Below, piece by piece: positions 26,987 through 36,226 of a stretch of DNA of 64,000 nucleotides (positions are counted from its first letter, which is position 1; each line of letters opens with the position of its first letter). Made by a program: the position numbers and the translations under genes. The notes under the pieces were generated by a model. The model searched no databases, was not told the origin of the DNA, and saw nothing but the letters and a program-made list of their open reading frames with translations. Source of the DNA: Candidatus Daviesbacteria bacterium (GTDB taxonomy: Bacteria; Patescibacteria; Microgenomatia; Daviesbacterales; UBA10151); NCBI GenBank assembly GCA_016187025.1, contig JACPKM010000001.1:1-64000 (forward strand). The letters are read 5' to 3'.

Positions 26987-28690
26987 TTATTGCTCAAAAC
27001 AGTAGAGAGCATAGTTGTTATTGCAACTAAAGAATGATTGTGGAAACAGGTTAATATCTACATTGGTCCAGTAATAATAAACTTGTGCATTCCCTGCTGC
27101 ACCTACAGCCAAATCATATTCGGTGGAAGCACTACTTGTCCAAGCTTGACAATGTGCTGCCTGCCCAGTCCCTTGTGGTACAGTTCCATTATAATTGGTA
27201 CCTGTCCATACGGCGCTGTAGTAATTTGTGCCTAACTCTGTAACTACAGGTAAACTTTGCAAAGAACCATCTACTAAATCATTCCAATTATTAGCAATAA
27301 TAGAGCCATTAAGCTGTTTATAAGATACTGTAGCATGGCTAAGTCGATTGCCGGCAGAAGTCTGGTTATCAGATAACCAAGCTTTCCATGTCCCACCTAA
27401 ATTAGCAGCAGTGGCCCTATCCTGACATTTTGCATCAGCTCCCGATAAACCTCCCAAATTACCAGTATATTTGGTACTTGTAACAAAAACTCTTTTAGAG
27501 TCGGTAGTAGGCGGGAGTGTAATTGGGCCTGAGACAGAAGTGGTTACAAGTTGGATAGTGGCCGGGTAAGGGTTGGCGTTTTGCAACCTTTCGTCTGAGG
27601 CTTTGAATCTGGCATATAAAGTTTTTGTGCCTGCTTTTGGATCTGAGAAAGTGTAGTCTGCAAAAGTAGCAGCAGACGATTTCTCTATCCCTACATTTTT
27701 AACATTAATAGTAAAGTTTGGATCTTCTGCTAAAGTAGCAGAAACTGTATATACAGGAGCTGGGGCGGGGGTTGGAGAAGGTGAAGGACTTGGTGTAGTT
27801 GTGCATGTTTTACCAAATTGGCTGGATAAACAGGTAAAATCCTGTAAATTTACAGTACCGTTACCATCAATATCTGCCCTGGCACAATTTGGTGCATCTG
27901 CCACTTTTTTATTAAAACATGCTCTTAAAGCTGAGAAGTCATAGATATTTACCAGTCCGTCTTTATCAACATCAGCACTGCAAGGCGTACAGGAACCAGT
28001 CACAACGGTTTTGGGTGTGGGAGACGGGCTAACGATTCCAGTAGAACCACAAGCTACCCTTACAGTCCATCCCGGATTATATCCTGAACAAGAAAGACCT
28101 AAATCTGTTGGTTTGTAAATAGTAGTTGGAGTACCATTTTTGGTATAGTTTGACCTGTATGGCTGTTGAGAGCCCCAATAACCTGCTTTGTTGGTACAGT
28201 CTAATTTATTGACTGTACAATTTAAACCAGAACATGAAGAAACAGATGCCCCTCCGCACTGCCTCCACCAGTAACCTTTAGCTGCATTATTTCCGCTTAC
28301 TGCCACAGCTTTGGCAAATCCTTTTTTCTGACACATCTGGTCGGCAGTTAAGCCTTGGGGGGTTGCACAACCAACCTGATAGTCTATATAAGTAAAATTA
28401 TTTGTCTGGGCATAAGCTTCGCTAACCAAAGAAACTTTTTTAGCTTGGACTGTAGGCCAATCGGGAGAAGAAAGTTTCACTCTAGCACTGGCTGAGGCAA
28501 TAGAGGTAACCTGATTTCCGCTGCCGTCAACAAACGAAACTGTTACTCCTGGTCCTGCTTTTGGTCTAAAAATAGCAGGATTTTTAATTAGAACCAGTCC
28601 TCCAACAAGCCCTGCAAGAAGAATAAAGATAATCAGTATATGGGCTATACCTTTTTGGTTTAAAGCGGACATTACATTAATTAAAGACAT
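26987..28690 (-). CDS. Surface protein with dockerin-like and DUF1554 domains
   Basis: 567 residues. A signal anchor (about 15-34, HILIIFILLAGLVGGLVLI) is followed by a Ser/Cys-rich region. Next come paired dockerin-like calcium loops (about 245-305: DVDKDGLVNIYDFSAL and DIDGNGTVNLQDFTCL), a Pro/Ser/Thr linker, a small beta domain and a C-terminal DUF1554 domain (about 400-567, VFVTSTKYTGNLGGLSGADA, CQDRAT, ending YALYCFEQ). DUF1554 resembles the C-type-lectin/endostatin fold and is extracellular. The dockerin repeats suggest docking to a partner, though no cohesin is in the window. Likely displayed on the cell surface. Confidence 0.8.
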   Translation of the reverse strand: MSLINVMSALNQKGIAHILIIFILLAGLVGGLVLIKNPAIFRPKAGPGVTVSFVDGSGNQVTSIASASARVKLSSPDWPTVQAKKVSLVSEAYAQTNNFTYIDYQVGCATPQGLTADQMCQKKGFAKAVAVSGNNAAKGYWWRQCGGASVSSCSGLNCTVNKLDCTNKAGYWGSQQPYRSNYTKNGTPTTIYKPTDLGLSCSGYNPGWTVRVACGSTGIVSPSPTPKTVVTGSCTPCSADVDKDGLVNIYDFSALRACFNKKVADAPNCARADIDGNGTVNLQDFTCLSSQFGKTCTTTPSPSPSPTPAPAPVYTVSATLAEDPNFTINVKNVGIEKSSAATFADYTFSDPKAGTKTLYARFKASDERLQNANPYPATIQLVTTSVSGPITLPPTTDSKRVFVTSTKYTGNLGGLSGADAKCQDRATAANLGGTWKAWLSDNQTSAGNRLSHATVSYKQLNGSIIANNWNDLVDGSLQSLPVVTELGTNYYSAVWTGTNYNGTVPQGTGQAAHCQAWTSSASTEYDLAVGAAGNAQVYYYWTNVDINLFPQSFFSCNNNYALYCFEQ

Positions 28691-28706
28691 AAATCAGATA
28701 ATCTTG

Positions 28707-29930
28707 TCAAGTACTGTTTTGATCAATAAGTCCCACCAGTAACCAAAAATAGACTAAATGGACTATTGACTGAATCTGAAACTGTGTCCAAACCAAATAT
28801 ATAATCAAACTAACCAGGAAATAGTCTTTTTTGGTTCTTTTAAGAAGAAGGACTACTAAAATCAGCCAGGATACAAGTCCAGATAATCCAGAAAATAATA
28901 CTAAATCAAGGATGTAGTTATGTGCTCTATCAATATTTAAGTTCTTTAGGCTTATTAAAACTGGATTGATTTTTAAGTTCTCCTCAAAAATCTGATGTTT
29001 ATTTTGCTGAAAATAGGTTGACAAAGAAAGGGAAATATTTTCCAGTCCATATCCTGTTAATGGTTTTTGTAAAATCACTTGGACCAGACTTGGCCAAAGG
29101 TATACTCTCTTTTCCACCCCAATAGTCACTAAATCCGGATCATTGCTCCTTAGAGGATTTAAAATTTCTTTTTCAATTAATTTAGGAGAAAGTATTATAA
29201 AAAGCAGTACAAATAGTGAAATCAAGGCTAAGATATTAAGCTTCCGCACAGTTAACTTTAATACCCACAGTAAAAGAATAATAAACACTCCCAATATCGC
29301 TGCTCTTGACTGGCTTAGGAAAATTGCAAAAACTGCAAAAATTATATTTAAAATTCCAACTATTTTGTATTTTTCTTGCTTGGCCAATATATAGGAAAAA
29401 GGTAGGCTTAAAAGGATAAACCCAGAATACAAATTTGGCTGGCCAAAAGTAGATATTACTCTTCCTGCATATGTCATAATTTGCCGATCTAAAAACTCCA
29501 GCTGAACCCATTGCCAAATGGCAACTAAAGAAACTATTAAAGAGGAGAGTGCCAGCACCAAACCCCATTTTATATTAGGTATCTTAGTAAAGGAAACTAA
29601 AAGGTAAAAAAGGTAAAGGTATAAATATAAAATAAGTCCCTGAAAATAAGGGTACTCTCCAAGAAAGCTTCTTGTAAAATCTATTCCGCCAATCGAGGTT
29701 AAAAATAGGATAGTTACAAAAGATAAAGCACTTTTGTTCAAATCTGTCCATTTAATTTGATTTTTAGAAGGGTTTTGAAAGTATAGGTAAACCCAACAAA
29801 ATGCGGCTAAGGAGAGTAAAACTACAAAAAATAACACTTTGATTTGTTCATACCCATAGTTTAAATGCGCAGGAAGAAGTGGAATTAAAAAAACGGTAAA
29901 GATAAGTATGAGCTCAATTAATGCTTTCAT
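28707..29930 (-). CDS. O-antigen ligase/polymerase (Wzy/WaaL family)
   Basis: 407 residues with about ten hydrophobic helices. The family signature region RVISTFGQPNLYSGFILLSL and the large periplasmic-type loop near 255-330 (ending in DRAHNYILDLVLFSGL, with the conserved His) are visible. The family transfers or polymerises lipid-linked glycans. It overlaps pgk by 17 bases and is followed by the DUF1554 protein, so it belongs to an operon with both. It lacks the TPR tail of the homologue at 3848-6184. Confidence 0.82.
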   Translation of the reverse strand: MKALIELILIFTVFLIPLLPAHLNYGYEQIKVLFFVVLLSLAAFCWVYLYFQNPSKNQIKWTDLNKSALSFVTILFLTSIGGIDFTRSFLGEYPYFQGLILYLYLYLFYLLVSFTKIPNIKWGLVLALSSLIVSLVAIWQWVQLEFLDRQIMTYAGRVISTFGQPNLYSGFILLSLPFSYILAKQEKYKIVGILNIIFAVFAIFLSQSRAAILGVFIILLLWVLKLTVRKLNILALISLFVLLFIILSPKLIEKEILNPLRSNDPDLVTIGVEKRVYLWPSLVQVILQKPLTGYGLENISLSLSTYFQQNKHQIFEENLKINPVLISLKNLNIDRAHNYILDLVLFSGLSGLVSWLILVVLLLKRTKKDYFLVSLIIYLVWTQFQIQSIVHLVYFWLLVGLIDQNST

Positions 29931-30948
29931 CTAGAGCTGCGATAGTAGGTAGCGTTCCCTCTGATAGTAGTCTTAGCATCGCCCCTCCTCCTGTTGAAAC
30001 AAAAGCATTTTGTTGAAACTTACTTAACAGATTTAACTTATTTAAAGCTGCAATAGTATCCCCTCCTCCAACAATAATATCTGCACTGGATTGCAAAATT
30101 GCCTCTGCAATTTCTTTGGTACCCAAGATAGTGTTTTCTTCTTCATATTTTCCTAAAGGTCCAGCCCAGATAATTTGAGCAGCGTTTTTAATAAGCTCTG
30201 CAAAGCTTTCTGTTGCCTCAGTAGAAATATCCAAACCATTATCAATCATTTTGGCAACCATGACATTTTTTGATACCTCTATTTGCCCAGCCCTTATTTC
30301 TTGCGGAAGCTTACCTCCAACCAGAACTGCATCTGCTGTCTGAGAAAAAAGATTTAACACTCCGAGCTTATCTTCCAGTTTGGCTCCGCCAAGAATAACC
30401 AGCAAAGGCTTTTTTGGAGTATTTCTCACTTGTAAAAGCTTCTCTACCTCTTTGGCAAAATGCAAACCTGCTGCCCTTCGGGAACGAAGCCGTCCCTCAG
30501 GGTCTAGAACATCGGTAAAAAGTGTGGGTAAAAGGGTGGTAGAAACAGCGCTGTTGTGAGCAGCAAATGCTTCATTAACATAAAAATCAGCTTGACTTGC
30601 CAGTTCTTTAGCGTATTCTTGACTGCCTTCATTTTCTCTTTTATCAAACCTGGTGTTTTCTAACATCACAAAGGAAGAATCTTCTTCAAAACTTAAACTG
30701 TTAAAGTGGTTTTTCCTAAACCATTCATGCACAGGTTTAAGGCTAAAATTTGGATCAGCTCCTGATGGCCTACCTAAATGACCAATTAAAATTAGCCTTG
30801 AGGCATTTTGATGTATTAAAGTAATCGTAGGAATTCCGGCTCTAAGCCGAAAATCCTCCTCAACTTTCCCATCTTTAATAGGTACGTCTAAATCTAAACG
30901 TAATAAAACTTTCTTTCCTTTAACTACGTCTGGTGTTACAACTTGCAT
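29914..30948 (-). CDS. pgk: Phosphoglycerate kinase, short and divergent
   Basis: 344 residues versus about 390-415 normally. The order of motifs is that of PGK: KVLLRLDLDVP, GHLGRP, ENTRF, the hinge, GGAKLEDKLGVL, GGGDTIAAL and STGGGAML. Two substrate-side positions differ from the family: the usual RxDxNVP reads RLDLDVP (Asn to Asp), and the usual HRxHxS segment reads AHNSAVS, lacking the Arg that contacts 3-phosphoglycerate. Nucleotide-side motifs are intact. With gap and a class I aldolase also in the window, it most likely serves glycolysis, but activity should not be assumed. Confidence 0.85.
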   Translation of the reverse strand: MQVVTPDVVKGKKVLLRLDLDVPIKDGKVEEDFRLRAGIPTITLIHQNASRLILIGHLGRPSGADPNFSLKPVHEWFRKNHFNSLSFEEDSSFVMLENTRFDKRENEGSQEYAKELASQADFYVNEAFAAHNSAVSTTLLPTLFTDVLDPEGRLRSRRAAGLHFAKEVEKLLQVRNTPKKPLLVILGGAKLEDKLGVLNLFSQTADAVLVGGKLPQEIRAGQIEVSKNVMVAKMIDNGLDISTEATESFAELIKNAAQIIWAGPLGKYEEENTILGTKEIAEAILQSSADIIVGGGDTIAALNKLNLLSKFQQNAFVSTGGGAMLRLLSEGTLPTIAALDESIN

Positions 30949-31013
30949 TTTTGATATCTTTACTAGCTATAATAGCATACTCTTTTTGATTACTATGCTA
31001 TCATTTAGCCACA

Positions 31014-31895
31014 ATGAATATCCTTACACCAGTTAATTTCCAAGATTATGAATTGCTGGACTCGGGAGAATGCCAAAGGCTGGAAAGGTTTGGTAAATAC
31101 ATCTTAGCAAGGCCTGACCCTCAAGCCATCTGGAAACCAAAACTATCACAGCATGAATGGGATAAAGCACAGGCTGTCTTTAAAAAGACCTCTGCTGAAA
31201 AAGGTTTTTGGGAGAAAAAAGGTATACCTGATAAATGGGTAATCTCCTGGAAAGATATTAAATTCCAAGTGCGCTTATCCCCTTTTAAACACACCGGAGT
31301 TTTTCCAGAACAATCTGTACATTGGGCATTTATCTCAGAAAAAATATCCCAATCAAATGATAAACCAAATGTTTTAAATCTATTTGGTTATACCGGTATT
31401 GTTTCTTTAGTTGCTGCAAAATTAGGAGCAAGAGTTACTCATGTCGATGCCTCATATCCCACTATTGGCTGGGCCAGGGAAAATCAAAAACTATCCGGTT
31501 TGGATGGCAAACCAATCCGCTGGATATTGGATGATTGTTTAAAATTTTGCCAAAGGGAGGAAAAAAGAGGGGTTAAATATGATGGAATTATCATGGACCC
31601 TCCTATATATGGACATGGACCAAAGGGAGAAAAATGGGATTTTAATGAGAGTTTTCCTAGACTGATGGAAATTTGTGCAAAATTATTACCTGATAATCCT
31701 CTATCTGCAAAGCAGAGAGCTTGCTCATTTATAATTGTTAATGCGTATGCAATTTCTGCATCAAGCATAATGTTAAAGAATGTTTTAAAAGACTATTTAA
31801 AGGATGGTCAAATTGAGTCAGGTGAGCTGGCTTTAAAAGAATCTAGTGGCAGATTGCTCTCTACTGGCATTTTTGCCAGATGGTCTGCTAATTAA
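31014..31895 (+). CDS. Class I SAM-dependent methyltransferase (RlmI/RlmK-like)
   Basis: 293 residues. The SAM-binding motif I VLNLFGYTGIVSLVAAKLGA and acidic motif II (THVDAS) are clear, followed by the catalytic DPPIYGHG motif (N/DPP-Y/F) of nucleic-acid amino- or 5-methylcytosine-type methyltransferases. The domain order fits COG1092, rRNA large-subunit methyltransferases, but the N-terminal PUA domain is not obvious. It is likely an rRNA or tRNA modifier and lies in the interval that separates the 23S from the 16S gene. Confidence 0.78.
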   Translation: MNILTPVNFQDYELLDSGECQRLERFGKYILARPDPQAIWKPKLSQHEWDKAQAVFKKTSAEKGFWEKKGIPDKWVISWKDIKFQVRLSPFKHTGVFPEQSVHWAFISEKISQSNDKPNVLNLFGYTGIVSLVAAKLGARVTHVDASYPTIGWARENQKLSGLDGKPIRWILDDCLKFCQREEKRGVKYDGIIMDPPIYGHGPKGEKWDFNESFPRLMEICAKLLPDNPLSAKQRACSFIIVNAYAISASSIMLKNVLKDYLKDGQIESGELALKESSGRLLSTGIFARWSAN

Positions 31896-31930
31896 CAAAT
31901 AAGGATTTACTTAATATTTTTTTTGAAGGG

Positions 31931-32002
31931 TGGGCGCGCTTGGGATTGAACCAAGGACCCCTTACTTATCAGATAAGTGCTCTACCACTGAGCTACGCGC
32001 CC
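31931..32002 (-). tRNA. tRNA-Ile (anticodon GAT)
   Basis: Minus-strand cloverleaf with acceptor GGGCGCG/CGCGCCC, discriminator A and anticodon loop CTGATAA. No CCA is encoded. It lies downstream of 16S on the same strand, as in a classical spacer, but a terminator and an opposite-strand tRNA-Cys intervene. Confidence 0.95.
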
Positions 32003-32094
32003 AAAACTTAGATATTCTACCATGCAATAAAATTACTTTCTAGTTTTCACTGACTTTGAATAAGAAGCTATTCATGATAACATATGAAACGTTT

Positions 32095-32165
32095 GGCCTG
32101 GTGGGAGAGGAGTTATCCAGGAGTCTGCAAAACTTCGTACGCGGATGCAAGTTCCGCCCAGGCCT
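32095..32165 (+). tRNA. tRNA-Cys (anticodon GCA)
   Basis: Plus-strand cloverleaf: acceptor GGCCTGG/CCAGGCC with discriminator T, anticodon stem GGAGT/ACTTC with loop CTGCAAA, T stem GCGGA/TCCGC. The discriminator U is typical for tRNA-Cys. The T loop TGCAAGT has G at position 55 in place of the near-universal T. It runs toward the 16S 3' end and ends at a shared terminator. Confidence 0.85.
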
Positions 32166-32180
32166 CAAATTTAAGCACAA

Positions 32181-32204
32181 AAAATCCCCTCAAGAGGGGA
32201 TTTT
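32181..32204. terminator. Bidirectional terminator between tRNA-Cys and 16S
   Basis: AAAATCCCCT and AGGGGATTTT form a 10-bp stem with loop CAAG, with A-rich and T-rich flanks. It can stop tRNA-Cys on the plus strand and 16S on the minus strand, cutting tRNA-Ile off from the 16S transcript. Confidence 0.8.
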
Positions 32205-32222
32205 AAGATTTTAATTCCAAAA

Positions 32223-32235
32223 AAGTGGTGGGTTT
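32223..32235 (-). other. 16S processing stem, downstream arm
   Basis: AAGTGGTGGGTTT is exactly complementary over 13 bases to 34686-34698 upstream of the 16S 5' end, as expected for an RNase III precursor stem around 16S alone. Confidence 0.72.
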
Positions 32236-32838
32236 ATGAATCCCGATAAATCGGGAGAAAGTTATTTATAGAAGACTTTCAAACTTCTTTCACCTTATGC
32301 GTGACATAAGTTGATCTGGATCAAACCGTGGCTACCTTCCTTGCGGATTAAGGAATCCTCCAATTTGATCTATATCTCCAGAAAGGAGGTGATCCATCCC
32401 CAGCTTCGGCTAGGGATACCTTGTTACGACTTAAGCCTCATCGCTGGTTTCACCTTCTATCTATATACATAGATATTCGGGTGCCCCCAACTTTGCTGCC
32501 TTGACGGGCGGTGTGTACAAGACCCGAGAACGTATTCACCGCGGCCCGCTGATCCGCGATTACTAGCAATTCCAACTTCATGAGGTCGAGTTGCAGACCT
32601 CAATCTGAACTGAGGCGAAATTTCAGAGATTAGCTTCTTATTACTAAGTCGCTGCTCATTGTTTTTCGCCATTGTAGGGTGTGTGTCGCCCAGGGCGTAA
32701 GAACCGTGCTGACTTGACGTCATCCGCGCCTTCCTTCCCGATATAATCGGGACCGTTCCGCATGGATTATTTAACATACGGTGCGGGTTGCGCTCGTTGT
32801 CCCACTTAAGGGTACAGCTCACGCCACGAGCTGACGAC

Positions 32839-33642
32839 CATGTTAATCTACAGTTTCCTGTAGCACGGACTATACCTTCTCCCTCCTTAATATTTAGGTT
32901 AGGGAGCCAACCGTTTGAATAACCTCATTTGGCTATTCTCAATCCATAGCTATTATGGATATCAGTCTCTACGGGGCAAGTTTTACAGAATACTTTTTAA
33001 TTGCTAATGCAATTCGTTCTCTGTAACTCTTCTTTAAATATAGAACAAATGTTCTTGCAGCTTTATATTGATATAAAGTCACATTGGTCTCTCCAAACAA
33101 TTTCTGATCTCTTATAGCATCATCCTCGCTCGAATAAGCAATTCTGATACCCGATCTGTGTTTAGTATCTATGTGTCCATCACCATCTATTCTTCCAGCT
33201 AAATAAGCTGTTAAATAGCGCTCTGGTACATATAACTCTCCAGTTTTGAAAGACATAAACATTCGCGTTAAAGGTCTATTGTTAATATAAACCTGTACTG
33301 CTTCTTGCTTACGCTTATCACCTACTCTTACTTTATAAATCCTTTCTTTTATGGGGTGACTTGGCGCCACTTTTAAAAGAAACTTTGCGAATTTACTAAT
33401 AAGAATTGGGTTAACTGAGGTCAAACCAATGGAACTAGACCACCAATAACCATCTGCTAACCAAAGACCTAAAATATAGAAATCTTCAGCTGTTTTAAAG
33501 AAAAACTTGCTTCCCACGGTATTACCCATTAATTCCAGATTACCCGAAAGTAACACGAAAATCAATTAGGGCTTCACCGTTTTGGGTTGGTTGTTTTTAT
33601 CTGACATTACTGTCTGACCGGCCATCAGGTCCATTGGACCTT
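32839..33642 (-). other. Group I intron in 16S at about E. coli 1060, LAGLIDADG-bearing
   Basis: It interrupts GCATGGCT-GTCGTCAGC in helix 34, after U1060. The intron ends in G, the exon before it in U, and exon UGGCU pairs with intron GGCCG. Core elements are visible as CCCCGTAGAGACTGATATCC and AAGGTATAGTCC. Length 804 bp. Confidence 0.85.
32969..33529 (-). CDS. LAGLIDADG homing endonuclease in the 16S intron
   Basis: Two LAGLIDADG helices: FYILGLWLADGYW and YLTAYLAGRIDGDGHID, each with its acidic residue. About 186 residues from the ATG at 33529 (MGNTVGSK); the longer frame opening at 33565 is less likely. Such enzymes cut the intronless target, here the h34 region of 16S, to move the intron. 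The start codons lie in a stretch (AATACCGTGGGAAG in RNA sense) also present at the start of the 23S-2500 endonuclease, which suggests that these two introns share ancestry. Apparently intact. Confidence 0.87.
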   Translation of the reverse strand: MGNTVGSKFFFKTAEDFYILGLWLADGYWWSSSIGLTSVNPILISKFAKFLLKVAPSHPIKERIYKVRVGDKRKQEAVQVYINNRPLTRMFMSFKTGELYVPERYLTAYLAGRIDGDGHIDTKHRSGIRIAYSSEDDAIRDQKLFGETNVTLYQYKAARTFVLYLKKSYRERIALAIKKYSVKLAP

Positions 33643-33760
33643 AGCCATGCAGCATCTGTGTACCACCCTCGAAGGTCACACGTTTCCGTGCGCTTGCAGG
33701 TACATGTCAAGCCCTGGTGAGGTGTTTCGCTTTGTATCGAATTAAACCACACGCTCCACT

Positions 33761-33794
<34 letters not shown>

Positions 33795-34226
33795 TAAACT
33801 TGCGTTCGTACTCCCCAGGCGGGATGCTTAACGCGTTAGCTGCGACAGCCAAAAAATCGGCTATCTAGCATCCATCGTTTACAGCTAGGAATACACAGGT
33901 CTCTAATCTGTTTCTCTCCCCTAGCTTTCGTGCCTCAGCGTCATTAGTTTGTTAGATGTCTGCCTACGCCTTTGACGTTCCCAATCATATCAACGCATTT
34001 CACTGCTCCATGATTGGTTCCAACATCCTCCCAAACAATCAAGAATAACCATCTTCTGCCCAAATCCGTGGTTAGGCCACGGGCTTTCAAACAGAATGCG
34101 TCATTCCGCCTACGCAACACTTTACGCCCAATGAATCCGGATAACGCTTGCCGCCTACGTATTACCGAGGCTTCTGGCACGTAGTTAGCAGCGGCTTATT
34201 CGCATATTACCGTCATAATCTTCATA

Positions 34227-34257
<31 letters not shown>

Positions 34258-34601
34258 AATCCTCCACGCGGCGTCGCTCGGTCAGGCTTTCGCCCATTGC
34301 CGAATATTCCCAGTTGCTGCCATCCGTAGATGTACGGGCCGTGTCGCAGTCCCGTTGTGGCTGACCGACCTCTCAGTCCAGCTACCCGTCGTCGCCTTGG
34401 TAGGCAATTACCCCACCAACTAGCTGATAGGACGCAGGCTCATCTTAAAGCGCATTGCTGCTTTAATCTCGCGATCGCATTGGAAATTACCCCCGATTTC
34501 TCGGGGCTATGTCCAACTTTAAGGTAGATTCCCACGCATTACTCACCCGTCCGCCGGTTGTACTTCGATTGCTCTCAGTACCCCCTTGACTTGCATGCTT
34601 A

Positions 34602-34644
<43 letters not shown>

Positions 34645-34685
34645 AAAAAGAAAAAACGAGGTTGTAGTTTTACAACCTAATTTTA

Positions 34686-34698
34686 AAACCCACCACTT
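34686..34698 (-). other. 16S processing stem, upstream arm
   Basis: AAACCCACCACTT, the exact complement of 32223-32235. It lies about 40 bases before the mature 16S 5' end. Nearby AACCTGCC/GGCAGGTT forms another leader hairpin. Confidence 0.7.
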
Positions 34699-34914
34699 CT
34701 CCGGAATTAAAAAACCTGCCTGCCGGCAGGTTGGCCGAAGAGTGGTTTTTAAATAAATTCACTTCTTCGGTTGTTAAGGTGCCCTTCGACTACGCTCAGG
34801 GTAAACCCTCCGATAAACTCAGGATAAGCTTACCAGATCGTAGTCAAAGATAAATTGTGAAGTAGTATTCTTTGTTAGAACTTTCTCCAATCTGTCCAAC
34901 TTAAGGACGTGGAC

Positions 34915-34943
34915 ATTTTAACCTAATCAAGCTGTACTGTCAA
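34915..34943 (-). promoter_or_regulatory. Promoter of the 16S gene
   Basis: Minus strand: TTGACA (34938-34943), 17 bases, TAAAAT (34915-34920). The leader to the mature 16S end is about 255 nt. The left end of an insertion sequence lies only some 25 bases upstream. Confidence 0.78.
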
Positions 34944-34964
34944 TCTTTCGATATGACTCATCTA

Positions 34965-36226
34965 AAATCCGAATGAAACTGAATCATTGAATCATGAGAA
35001 AATCCGAATGAAAATCATCCTCTAAGGAAGGAGGTGATTTTCATGAAGAAAGAAGAAAAATATGCAATCATCAGGGCATTTGCTAAAGATTACAAGAGAT
35101 CAGGCAAAAATGAGAGGGGTAGAATCCTTGCTGAGGTCTCCAAACTAACAGGCTACTACAAAACCTATGCTTGTGAGCTTCTAACAAAACCCCCATCTTC
35201 TAAAAGATTGAAGATTAAAAGGGTTAGATTTTCTAAATACTTGAAAGTTTGGAATGTGCTTAAAAAATTGTGGGCAACATCAAACTTTGCTTGTGGGAAG
35301 ATATTGGTTGAAGCCATACCAGGACTTTTGGAAAGTATGATTAGGTTTGGTGAGATTAAAGTTACCAGGGAGAAAAGGAAATTGCTGCTTAAAATCTCTG
35401 CATCAACTTGTGACAGATTGCTCAAGAGTGAAAGAAAGAAACTTGAGATTAAAGGCAGATCAGGAACTAAACCTGGACCACTTTTAAAGCATCAAATACC
35501 AGTTAGGATATTCACTCCCTGGGATGAACAAACTCCGGGATTTGTAGAGATTGATTATGTAGCTCATTGTGGAGAAACCCCTAGCTGATACTTACATATC
35601 TAGCCTTGATGCCATAGACATTGCTACAACTTGGACTGAGAAGGAAGCTTGTTTAGGAAAATCTGAAAGGGTAACTGTTGAAGCTTTTGAGGCTTTGGAG
35701 ACAAGATTCCCTTTTAAGATTTTGGGGGTTGATTCAGATAATGATGCTCTGTTCATTAACTGGCATTTCTTAAGAATGACCAAGAGGAAGGAAATTACTT
35801 TTACCAGATCAAGGACATACAGGAAAAATGATCAGGCCCATATTGAGCAGAAAAACTGGTCAACTGTGAGAAAGATTATTGGGTACAGGAGGTTAGAGAC
35901 AGAAAAGCAGCTTAAAATTCTAAATCAGATCTACCAGCTGCTTTCTGATTACTTAAACTTTTTCATCCCCACCCTAAAGCTTGTGAGAAAAGAACACATA
36001 GGCTCCAGGGTTAAAAGGATTTATGACAAAGCTACTACTCCTTACCAAAGAGTTTTAAATCATCCTAACATTGATGAAGATACCAAACTCAAATTAAAGA
36101 GTAAATATCTCACTCTAAATCCTGCTGCCCTTTTAAGAGAGATTAACAGGCTGACCCGTCAATTACTTAAAGGTTGATTTGGTTCTGATTTAAACTGAGG
36201 CAATGATTATCCGTTCGTTCGGATTC
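34965..36226 (+). mobile_element. Insertion sequence A (rve/integrase-type), decayed
   Basis: Imperfect terminal repeats of about 25 bp bound it: left AATCCGAATGAAACTGAATC and onward, right (reverse complement of 36201-36225) AATCCGAACGAACGGATAAT and onward; both continue to ATCATTG. A second copy of AAAATCCGAATGAAA lies inside the left end at 34999-35013. No clear target duplication is seen. Confidence 0.65.
35043..36177 (+). pseudogene. Transposase with rve core, frameshifted
   Basis: The start at 35043 follows a near-perfect Shine-Dalgarno (AAGGAGGTGAT, 35027-35037), rare in this window. The first part (to 35588) gives a helical DNA-binding region and the first catalytic Asp (GFVEIDYVAHCG). 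The frame then shifts by +1 near CCCC at 35575-35580, and the second part (35569-36177) continues with YISSLDAIDIATTWTE, the second Asp (VDSDND) and Glu (DQAHIEQKNW). Restoring one base gives a continuous protein of about 375 residues. A single-base insertion is the simplest cause; programmed +1 frameshifting is not excluded. Confidence 0.75.
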
